Position numbers and translations under genes: made by a program
Part shown: piece after piece, positions 9,786 to 18,831 of the stretch
Layout: every line of letters begins with the position of its first letter
Numbering within the stretch: position 1 is the first letter of the stretch
The notes under the pieces: generated by a model
What the model saw: only the letters and a program-made list of their open reading frames with translations
Database searches by the model: none
Told to the model about the DNA's origin: nothing
NCBI GenBank assembly: GCA_921293015.1
Contig: OV121091.1
Coordinates: forward strand, 13,421,755 to 13,485,754
DNA length: 64,000 bases
Origin: Phorcus lineatus
Taxonomy: Eukaryota; Mollusca; Gastropoda; Trochida; Trochidae
Direction: 5' to 3'

Positions 9786-10122
9786 CATTCTGATAAAGCA
9801 GCGTATATGAGTCCACTCTCGCTCCTTCCTAATGCCCTGATCCCTTTCGGGCCAAATCCCTCGTATGGCTGGATCGGCTTGATATTCGTGGCTTGGTTCA
9901 CCTGTTATTATTCCAACCAATGAAATGTCGTTATGCATGGATCGTGAAGCTACTGTCTTGAACTCAACGGATTCTATCCGGGTTGTACCGCTGGCTGTCG
10001 TTGAATGCGAGTCGTCATATTGGCTGGTTAGATAGCCAGCGATACGAGGCTTATGGTTTGAAAGAGATCAGGGTATCAGGAAGAAGCGAGAGTGTATTAA
10101 TCTACGCTGATTTAGCAGAATG
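9786..10122 (+). mobile_element. Full-length CAT/ATG-ended MITE, 9-bp TSD (Mutator-like)
   Basis: The 337-bp element begins cattctgataaagcagcg and ends cgctgatttagcagaatg, with inverted repeats of about 60 bp. The flanks are gtgtggcta (9777-9785) and gtgtcgcta (10123-10131), a 9-bp duplication with one mismatch. Internal words (ccaatgaaatgtcg, gcgagtcgtc, attggctggttagatag) recur in nine other copies. Nine-base duplications and long TIRs fit a non-autonomous Mutator-like element. Confidence 0.85.
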
Positions 10123-10144
10123 GTGTCGCTAGTGACTTTAACTT

Positions 10145-10568
10145 TAATTAATGTAAGAATCTGTAACAGAAAAACCTGACATTCATGTAACAATCCTCAA
10201 CAGGACAACCTGACATTATAGTAAGAAATTTCGACAGAACCTGAGATTAATGTAAGAATCTTCGATAGAACTCGAGGTTAATCTAAGAATCTTCAAAAGA
10301 ACCTGACATAAATGACGCATTTTTAACAGGAGAACCTGAAATTAATGTAAGAATCTTTGTGAGAACCTGACATTATTATAAGAATCTTCGTCAGAATCTG
10401 ACATTTATGTAAGAATCTTCTGTCATAAATGTAAGATTCTTTAACAGAAGAACCTGACATAAATGTAAGAATCTTCAACAGAACCTGACCTTCATGTAAA
10501 AATCTTCGACAGTAGAGCTGACATTAATGAACGAATCTCCAACAGGACCTGACATTAATGTAAGAATA
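10145..10568. repeat. Minisatellite, about 30-45 bp unit
   Basis: About eleven degenerate units of the form aacctgacattaatgtaag aatcttcaacag, with indels and one inverted-looking junction near 10430. Confidence 0.85.
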
Positions 10569-10627
10569 GTTTCATTTCAAAATTCAAATCTTGTAACAGT
10601 GAATAGAGGACCCTTCCCCACTGGTAT

Positions 10628-10840
10628 TAACTCAATTTATCACTAAACCTTGAAATCTGAAATTGAATTTAGAAACATTTAAGAGTATTTTGACCATAAT
10701 GCAAAATAAATTAGCTAAGCACGTATAATGTATGCACATATAAATCGTGAAAATTAATTTCAATTCAATTGGAACATCACATGATTCTTTTAAAAAACTT
10801 ACCCAAACCGAATTTACCCTTTTCACGGTCATCACCTTTT
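10628..10840. repeat. Diverged dispersed repeat, copy B
   Basis: Partner of 8688-8910, lying just after the minisatellite. See copy A. Confidence 0.65.
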
Positions 10841-11124
10841 CTCTGTTATGTTTTAGTTGAGACTGCGTGATTTTTATTAATCTAATACAGCATTCGTTCT
10901 TTCAAAACTTTTCACAAATGCCAACCGATTTTTTTAAATACGGATTTTGAAACTGATGAATTATAAAAAAAAATTTATTGAGTCATGTCTGGATCATGAA
11001 CTTTTTTCTTTCGGCTCGTTCAAGATCAAATTTAAATTTATGAGATTCTAAAATTTGTGTTAGGATTCAACTCAAGATTTTCAGGCTCCAGGTTATTTAC
11101 TTTGTAAATAAAACTCGAAATATC

Positions 11125-11695
11125 CATCCTGCTTCGTCAGCATAATTGAATCCGCTGATCGAGCTCCTTCCGTATACCCTGATCGCCTTCGAGCCAAAAG
11201 CCTCGGTTCGCTAGCTATCTAACCAGCCAATGAGACGACTCGCATCCAGCAACAGCGGCACAACCCAGGTGGAAAATTCCGTTAAGTTCAAAAGAGTAGC
11301 GTCAAGCTCCTTGGATAATAACATTTCATTGGCTGAAACAATAACAGGTGAGCAAAGCTACGAATATCAAGCCGCGCCAGCCGTACGAGGGATTTGGCTC
11401 GAGGTGAGGTGAGGTGAGTTAGTGATTACGCCGCTTATAAGATTATTTCACTTATATCGGCTGCTAGTATTATTGCAGAAAGCCCGCAACACATGCATTG
11501 TGGTGAAACCTGCGAGCATCGGCTGGAACTAGCAAAACCATGGGTGGTACTGGCGGGATTCGAACCACGGACCTTCTGATCCGAAGCCGAACGCGCTAAC
11601 CACTGCGCTATCCCGCCCCGATTTGGCTTGAAGGAGATCAGGGTAAATGGAAGGAGCTCGATCAGCGGATTCAATTACGCTGATGAAGCAGTTTG
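11125..11695 (-). mobile_element. CAT/ATG-ended MITE interrupted by a SINE
   Basis: Left end catcctgcttcgtcagc, right end gctgatgaagcag. The interior is inverted relative to the 9786 copy (ctatctaaccagccaatgag). A SINE occupies 11401-11619. The sequences just outside the TIRs (tcgaaatatcc and ggatacttcga) are themselves nearly inverse complements, so no simple 9-bp TSD is seen here. Confidence 0.8.
11401..11619 (-). mobile_element. Internally deleted (CTCA)n SINE nested in a MITE
   Basis: Minus-strand head (gcgggatagcgcagtggtta) and box B (ggttcgaatcc) are joined to the 3' end with about 100 bp of the body missing; the tail is reduced to cacctcacctc. The flanks gatttggctcga and gatttggcttga form the TSD. 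The translated head gives the familiar artefact peptide RSASDQKVRGSNPAST. Confidence 0.88.
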
Positions 11696-12081
11696 GATAC
11701 TTCGATTTTTTTCCCCCAAAGTTCTCTAATTAGTCAAATATATCGTCCAATGTATTTGTATAAAACTTTAAATCTCAATTAGTCTGAAAACCTACAAGAA
11801 AGACGAAACATGTCAATTATTCATTGCATTTACTGGTCACATTGTCGAGTTTAAAGAGGATATGATACACTACGTATCATTCCAATGAGAATAGAATATG
11901 TTTTTAAGACCCTTTTTCGGGAGAAACTCAAAATAAAAAGATAATAAAAAGAAATATCAGATTCACTCTATGACACAAGAGGAAAACAAAAACAAAGATT
12001 ATTACAATTTCGAAAAGCAAAGATACACAGACCTTGAATCGTCTTAAACGCATTTAGGAAGGTATCACTTATAAATGACAG

Positions 12082-12400
12082 GGGTGAGGTGAGGTGAGAT
12101 AAGGTATAACGCCGATTTCAAGATTTTTTCACTTATATCGCGGCTGCTAGTAATATTGCAGGAAGAAAGCCCGCAACACTATGGTGGCCATGCATTGCGG
12201 TGAAACCTGCGAGCATCGGCTGGAACTAGCGAACCATGGGTGGTACCACGCTGAAATTCAGTGAAGCATTGCACCCAAACCTGACTGCGTGTAGAACAAT
12301 TCTCTACTGCAGACAAAGTTGCCGAGCCCCTGGCGGGAGTCGAACCACGGACCTCTTGATCCGAAGCCGAACGCGCTAACCACTGCGCTCTACCACCCCC
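12082..12400 (-). mobile_element. Full-length tRNA-derived (CTCA)n SINE, 12-bp TSD
   Basis: Perfect duplication tataaatgacag at 12070-12081 and 12401-12412. The head lies at the right (agcgcagtggttagcgcgtt on the minus strand) with box B; the tail at the left is ctcacctcacctcacccc. Recent insertion. Confidence 0.93.
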
Positions 12401-12814
12401 TATAAATGACAGATTCTAGAAATGTTTACCTAATCACCAGTGCACAAATAAACCTGAGTGCCTTCCGATATCAAATACTTAAAACACAATTTGATTAAAG
12501 TAAGAATTATCCTAGGTTTGCCTTGATGATAAATGCATGTATACTTATCCTGTTTGTATCCATATGGGTAATCGGAAGACCCTCATTTCAGAACTCGGAA
12601 ACTCATCATTTTCTATGTGAAGCTATCTAAAAGACACCTAACAGGCAAATTTTCTTTTCAACTGTTCGTTTGATCATCACAAATCACACGCTAGTTAGTT
12701 ATGAGCCTGTAGCTCACCATTCACTATATTTTGGACTATTGATTGACCAACGACGTTTTGTGCCAAGAGTTACTTTTTTTTTACATTACTGTATTATGAA
12801 GACGTGTGATACCA

Positions 12815-13100
12815 AGAGGGATCCGGTTTCGCTCCTTCCTAATACCCTGATCTCTTTCGGGCTAAATCCCTCATATGGCTGGCGGCTTAGCTTTCATGGC
12901 TTACCTGTTATTTTTACAGCCAATGAAATATCGTTAATTAAGGAGCCTGATCCTAGCTTGAACTCAACAGAATTTTCCATCCTGGTTGCGCCGCTGTTGC
13001 TGAATGCGAGTCGTCTCATTCGTTTGTTAAATAGCTAGCGATACGAGGGTTTGGGCTTGAAAGAGATCAGGGTATCAGTAAGGATGACAAGGAGTACCTA
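12815..13100 (+). mobile_element. MITE copy lacking its left end
   Basis: From cgctccttcctaataccctg through gagatcagggtatcagtaag it matches the 9786 copy. The terminal cattctgctaaatcagcg is absent and the right TIR is degraded. A 122-codon frame across it is a by-product. Confidence 0.8.
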
Positions 13101-13109
13101 AGTTACGTC

Positions 13110-14010
13110 TCAGCAATACTTTTGTTGGTTAATCTTTTATTCCCACCAAGCCCAACACCGTTTCAAGTTTCATTATTGTTTTCAGAAGTCTTAAGAAAAA
13201 AATAATTTTAATTCGAAGAGATTCATATTTGGACTTCCTTTCACAAAGCAACCAAACTTTAATCTTTACTCACGTGAACTTTGTAAAATGCATATTGAAG
13301 TTGAAAGCAAAAATTCAGATTCCAATACCGTGTATATATTTCACACCAGCCAACTGTACCTCACCAATCTGCTTTGACACGGTTTAAAGATGTACTTAAC
13401 GATGTAACCAGGATAAAACTAAAGGAGTTGATAACCAATAATACTTGCTTATCTTTATGGTTTTGGGCAAGTTGGGCTAGATGTCAAATATTAAACTTTT
13501 CTCTTTTTCATTAGTGCTGGATACATTCTAAAATGCGATTCTAAGATATTAAAATTTTCGACATTTTTAAGTTTTGGATGTTAAAAAATGAAATTTCAAA
13601 TACTCTAATTTTTTTCACCTTTTAAAATTTTGATTAGTTTAGAAATACTTGTGTTAGATTTTCAACTTTTGCCCTATGAAAAGTATGAGATTAGTTTTAA
13701 AACAGAGGCTAGGAATTACAATTTTACACTGCAACTGTCGTCTACTCGATGTGAATATCTACTACTATCAACAACTGTCCTGCTATGATTGACGTGGTCA
13801 AGGGTGTGATGTCCATATCAGATTACCGAAGTCATGACCGATAACCTTTTATCCACCTTGTCAATCAGTCACTGACATTCACTGTGTTAAGAGTGTCGCG
13901 ATTTTTCATTAACTGTCGGTAGAAAATAATAAATGGTATTTTGAATAAAAGTTTGCTTTCCTTTTTGAGTGAGCGACTGACGGCATTTATCGTGTCTTCA
14001 GCATTATTTC
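13110..14010. other. A+T-rich stretch, nothing recognised
   Basis: No gene or clear repeat, apart from an isolated cagaggctaggaatta at about 13703 that recalls the hairpin-repeat loop. Confidence 0.5.
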
Positions 14011-14012
14011 AG

Positions 14013-14222
14013 TGAGCCAACACGTGGATGTTTTGAGTGCAATGCCACACTGAATTTCAGCGCAGGAGCACCAATGCTGGCTCCAGCCGATGCTCGCAAG
14101 TTTCAGTTCAGTGCACATCGAAAATAGTGTTGCGGACTTTCTCCATGCATTAATACTAGCAGCGCGATTGAGTGAAATACTCTTGAAAGTGACGTTAAAC
14201 CAAAAATCACCTGACCTCAGCT
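14013..14222 (+). mobile_element. (CTCA)n SINE 3' part, decayed
   Basis: Body and 3' end recognisable (gtgcaatgccacactgaat, gctccagccgatgctcgc, tactagcagc, cgttaaacc). The tRNA head is missing. Confidence 0.8.
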
Positions 14223-14322
14223 AAGCACGTGGATGAAAATAATCAAATTTAGAATGTGGACAAATCATAGAAAAAAAGATCGAAAGGTTGAGGGAAGTAA
14301 GTATCTCTCCTGGTTATTTTAA

Positions 14323-14792
14323 AGAGCCACTCCGTGAGTTGTTGGAGTCATATATGCCAAAATAAATCAATGGTGTCATTTGATCGCGAAGTATCGACTG
14401 TTACCAAAAAGACACATTTTAACGCTTATTGGGTTTTTTACAGTGACAATATGAAGGTATAACATCGCAATTATGATCGAAAACCGGACAGTGGCGCGCG
14501 TCAAATAGTCAAACGTAATTTTGGAGACTTATCTAAAACAGCCAGGGGGGCAGTTAGCAGTTGATAGCGTTTGTTAGGTTATATAACTAGTATCCATGTA
14601 TATTGGACGTGATATCTACACCTCTGTGCATTTATAAGGCTGTTTTTTAATTTTCATGGAAAACCAGTATTTGTTCTATATATGTCTTTTGGACATGGAA
14701 AGTTAAGATGTTTTGATGTTATATCACCACACATGACATTTAGGTTCGTGTCAAAGGTAAATAATATATTATGATAATCACGGAGTGGCTCT
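14323..14792. mobile_element. 470-bp TIR element flanked by TTAA
   Basis: Perfect inverted ends agagccactccgtga / tcacggagtggctct sit directly inside TTAA on both sides (14319-14322, 14793-14796). TTAA duplications are made by piggyBac and Kolobok transposases; the ends lack the CCC of typical piggyBac, so Kolobok-like is possible. No coding capacity, so it is non-autonomous. Confidence 0.82.
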
Positions 14793-14796
14793 TTAA

Positions 14797-15117
14797 GTCC
14801 TATTATATACGTTTCTGATCATGAGCTTGAACAGATTAATACTTACGCTTTTGAGATGTTATCTAAAATTAAATGTAATTATGTAGTTATAACCAATTCA
14901 AATGCTGTAATTACAGAAACAAGAAATTTGAACCAGAGAAAGCAGTGAAGCATGAGTCGTTGAGATTTAATTGCATGCTTTGAGTAAACAGTGTACATAT
15001 TAGACGTTGAGTGTGTCACGTTAAAGTACAAACAGGATATTATACGTCACAGATCACTCCAAACAATTTATCATCTATTATTTCATCATGTCGAAATAAA
15101 AATAATGTTCTTTTTTT
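14797..15117. other. A+T-rich stretch, nothing recognised
   Basis: No open frame or repeat identified. Confidence 0.5.
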
Positions 15118-15190
15118 GGATTCATGTCATCCACGTGTTTAATAACTGAAATATTGTTCAAAGCGAGTTTAACACCAACTCACTCACTCA
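15118..15190 (+). mobile_element. 3' fragment of the non-tRNA SINE
   Basis: Shares catgtcatccacgtgttta, ataactgaaatattgttcaa and the ctcactcactca tail with 6195-6274. 5'-truncated. Confidence 0.85.
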
Positions 15191-15534
15191 TTATGTTTAC
15201 AGCAATTCACAATTTTATAATTTGGAGTAAAATTATTACTATGTTGGAAGAAAGTTTCATATACAAACCTTACATTTTAAGCTGATTGTTGTCCAAACAC
15301 ATAACGTAAACCATGAAATGCTATTTTCCCCAATCCGGTAATTTATTATTTGAATGAAAACACACCGTGTCACTTACGAATATCTATAGTTTTAAGTTCA
15401 ATTACCTTTCTTGAAATATGGAATACTAGTGATAAGATGCATATGATGAAATTGAAAATTTAATAACCTCTACATTTGCACATTTCTTTTCACATTAACA
15501 ACATTATGTATTCTTATTCAGGGCTTATATGAAT

Positions 15535-15908
15535 TTCGATGAAGCCCGAAGTGTGTTTAAAGTATGAATTCTATATACGTTTCACCCCTCAGGTTGTTGA
15601 TATAATCAGTTCTCCATGCCTTGCACGAATCAGTCAGTGTCAGGCGTGCGAGAAATTGATCACCCCCAGGCGAATATTTTCCATCAAAAACAAATGCTAT
15701 AAATTTGAATTGCCCAGTGGGAAAATTTCTGCCTGCAAATTGTACTTGACTACTCATGAATATTTTAATCACCTCATTTGGGAAGAAAGCTGGCCGGTGA
15801 ACATGTCGGAGGTGACCTTAAAATGTAATTGGAAAATTAGAAATGAAAGTAAAATGTTAAATATTATTCAGTTATACAAAATGAATGGTTAAACCCGAAC
15901 TCACTCAA
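15535..15908 (+). repeat. Dispersed repeat with SINE-like tail
   Basis: A 117-codon frame (15539-15892) covers it but shows no known domain. gaatcagtcagtgtcaggcg and gaaattgatcacccccagg resemble 33584-33640, and it ends gttaaacccgaactcactca like the other (CTCA)n retroposons. Repeat origin is preferred over a gene. Confidence 0.5.
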
Positions 15909-16204
15909 TTATACAATCAGATGTCTCTGCGCCATGTAACCGATTGACTTACACTATTGGAAAGACAAGAATAAAACATACATTTATTCAAACTAGTTGA
16001 AAATATTGCAATTAACCCATAACTATTTCTTATTTCCTTTCTTTGCAATATATGGATGGAACCCACCTTATTAGCGACCCGACATATCTTATTTTAGGAA
16101 TTTGTTTAGTATCACCTTTCATGAATATATATACTGTTGAAAACCGTTAAGATTAAATTAAAGGAGCATCCAGGTATCTTTCTACTCCATGACTATCGAA
16201 TCCA
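15909..16204. other. Unremarkable A+T-rich sequence
   Basis: Nothing supported. Confidence 0.5.
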
Positions 16205-16277
16205 TTCTTAGTGCATAACGACATTTTATTGGCTGAAATAATAACAGGTGAACTAAGCCACGAATTAAAAGCCCTAA
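16205..16277 (-). mobile_element. MITE fragment, inverted
   Basis: gacattttattggctgaaat, aacaggtgaactaagccacg match the interior of the minus-oriented copies. It abuts the next copy directly. Confidence 0.7.
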
Positions 16278-16535
16278 TCCTGCTAAATCAGCGTATATGA
16301 ATCCGTTCTCGCTCCTTCCTTATACCCTGATCTCTTTCAAGCCAATAGCATCGTATGGCTGGATCGGCTTGATATTCGTGGCTAAGTTCACCTGTTATTT
16401 TTACAGCCAATGAAATGTCGTTATGCAAGGAGCTTGAAGCTACTATCTTCAACGTCGCGGATCTTTTTCATCCGGGTTGTGCCGCTGCTGCTGGATGCGA
16501 GTCGCCTCATTGGCTGGTAAGATATCTAGCGATAC
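16278..16535 (+). mobile_element. MITE copy lacking its right end
   Basis: Starts tcctgctaaatcagcg and follows the family to gatatctagcgatacaag. The right TIR is absent. Confidence 0.82.
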
Positions 16536-16867
16536 AAGTTGGAAGTATAGTTGACAAAACGTTAAAGGTTAAAATTTTTACTTCAGAATTCATCAGTGGA
16601 GCGGTTGAAAGAAATAATGAACAGTTAGTTTAGGTTATTTCCAAAGTCAGCCATGATTAATTAATCTATCAACAAATATTCATATAATGTAGATTTATCT
16701 ACTTTTATGAAGATTTCTAAAGAAGTACGTTTTGCTGATGCTGCTGAAGATATACAATTTATTCACATTTGAAAAAACCTTACATTTTGTTTCCCGTTAA
16801 ATATTTCGCGTCAGTGTGCAATCAGCCAAACCCAACACACTTGACGAACTAGGCCATGTGACTGCAT

Positions 16868-17006
16868 CAAGTGCACGTGCGATTATCATCTGAGAACGTT
16901 TGAGCTTCACGTGTGATTTTATCTTTTACCGCGTGAATGCTTCACTTGCACTTGGGATTTCATCTACATCAGTCAGAGCGGAAGACTTGCACGTATGATT
17001 TCGTCC
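16868..17006. repeat. Degenerate 45-50 bp tandem repeat with E-boxes
   Basis: Four units around gcacgtgcgattatcatct, ttcacgtgtgattttatct, ttgcacttgggatttcatct and ttgcacgtatgatttcgtcc. CACGTG E-boxes occur in the first two. Confidence 0.6.
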
Positions 17007-17100
17007 TTAATATTTTGAAAATTTGAACCATTGAGTTTAGTGCAAATTCATATAACATTTGAATGCCCCTTTCAAATCTTTCATGATTTGAAATATGTAA

Positions 17101-17174
17101 CATATGGCTTGAAGGAGATAAGGGTATATGGAAGGAACTCAATCAGCGGATTCAATGACGCTGCTGAAGCAGGA
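17101..17174 (+). mobile_element. MITE right-end fragment
   Basis: atggcttgaaggagataagg and aatcagcggattcaatgacg with gctgctgaagcagga match the right TIR of the 56404 copy. Confidence 0.78.
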
Positions 17175-18330
17175 TGTAAATGGACAACAACAAAAGTAAA
17201 GTTTGGGAAATGCTGCTAGGCTTATATAAGTCAGTGATTTGGATGAGCTCAATTTATTCCTTGCGGGGGGGAATGCTTATGTTTCAAGCTGGTATATGAA
17301 TAGGGATGACGTTGGATTTACATGGTGCCATGATGTTTTTGCCGATTACTTGTAATTAGAAATAATAACATTGTCATCAATGAACCCATTTCAAATAAAT
17401 TGGACAACCTCCTGAAAATAACATCATTTGAGGATTGTTTCTAACGAACGTAATGACCATTGTGTCATGTAAAGTGACATTATGATTAACTTGCTAAATG
17501 AAAATATATCTTTATCCCCAAAGTTGTATCGAAAATAGAATTGGTAACAAAGACACATGAATAATATTGTTTTCACTTACATTTGTACTTTATCTAACTT
17601 ATTTGATTACATGTGTAAATAGTGAGTACGTGGGAGCTCTTTAACGTTGACAGAATTCGGTAAGTTTTTTCAGGGATGAATGTTTAGAAATGAGGAGACT
17701 TGAAATTATATACGTGTTTTTTGTGTGCTATTTTCAAAATTAAGAAGTTCATCATGGTCAAAAATCTCGTCTTCTAACGTATTAAATACAATTCTGAGCA
17801 GGTCCATTTTTTTTACTCTACTTATACAATATTCATTTACAAATTTTTTTAAAGTATAATGTTTACATTCAGTAAATTTCCAACTGTAAACAGAGCCTTG
17901 TTGTGTGTACAATTTTAGACATTATTAATGAAATATTAAAGTTAAAGGGTTTCTTAGGTTACCTGTCAAAAATGTCTCATCTCTCCTTTCTTAATTACTT
18001 TGGAGGTATTTTTGTGTATCAATTTCATTGATCTTTAAATATTAAATAACTTTTATTTACTCAAAATATCGTAAGTGGTTAATACTATTGGCTTTGTCAA
18101 CGTGTATTTGAAAATACTTTAGGGATATATATTTAGTCTCAATGTCACACGGTTTAATAACGTTCGGTCTTGACATTTGGCCTATTTCAAGAATTCCACG
18201 GGGATCACAACAAAATATGAATCATATCTCATCACCATCCTCTACATAACCCGTACACCAGTTTTCGCGGCATACTTTCACCTTCCAGATGTACATTCTG
18301 AAATAAACAAAAATAAACCAGTGTTTTAGA
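17175..18330. other. A+T-rich stretch 3' of Mohawk
   Basis: No gene or repeat family recognised. Several short minus-strand frames are not supported. Confidence 0.5.
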
Positions 18331-18336
18331 TATCAT

Positions 18337-18342
18337 TTTATT
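18337..18342 (-). terminator. Candidate polyadenylation signal of Mohawk
   Basis: AATAAA on the minus strand, about 410 nt after the Mohawk stop codon. The A+T-rich sequence between fits a 3' UTR. A 78-codon open frame at 18368-18604 lies inside this presumed UTR and is not called as a gene. Confidence 0.45.
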
Positions 18343-18751
18343 GCTTCGCAAAAATAAAGGACAGGACTCATCCTAGTCGGTCCGATAGGTCGGACCGTTT
18401 GCACTTGGAACAGAGCAACATACATACATTATAACAAGAAACACAGTCAGTCAAATTGTGGCGCGTACAACTGACGAGAGTTAGCTCCCTTGCACCATCA
18501 CAAGTTCTCTCCCCTGAGGCAAGGTATAATTCACGTGAAATTTCGGGAGCTTCCACAGTGTTAACAATTCGTGAGAATGAACAATGCACAAAATATACAT
18601 GCAACTGACATTTTACGATATATGAACGTTTTTTGTGGTGAGACTTGGTGAACTATCGACTATAGATGATCGGAGACATAACAATGATAAAGAAATTAAT
18701 GTTCATTTTAACATTTGTCATATATATAACATATCGAGAGATATAGAAAAT

Positions 18752-18831
18752 CTATGGTTTTTGGTTGGCTCTAGCAAGATTCGTCAAAGCCAGGGCAGCG
18801 TCCAGCGTTTTCCAGTACATCTCCTTTTCAG
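18752..18831 (-). CDS. MKX: Mohawk terminal coding exon (YWK...ALTNLA helix)
   Basis: A short exon encoding the last 26 residues and TAG. It reads EKEMYWKTLDAALALTNLAR and ends NQKP, against vertebrate YWKEINAAMALTNLA, a predicted amphipathic helix near the Mohawk C-terminus. The acceptor tract is ttactgttccag; two AGs in tandem (ending at 18834 and 18832) are possible, and the second keeps frame with the chosen donor of exon 3. The insect and vertebrate tails after the helix vary in length; here it is only a few residues. The exon was found by following the conserved motif, as it is too short to stand out as an open frame. Confidence 0.88.

Noticed and set aside
11435-11674. 79-codon frame with RSASDQKVRGSNPAST
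   Set aside because: This is the translated tRNA head of a SINE, a common false protein in databases.
18368-18604. 78-codon minus-strand frame
   Set aside because: It lies in the presumed Mohawk 3' UTR and has no family features.
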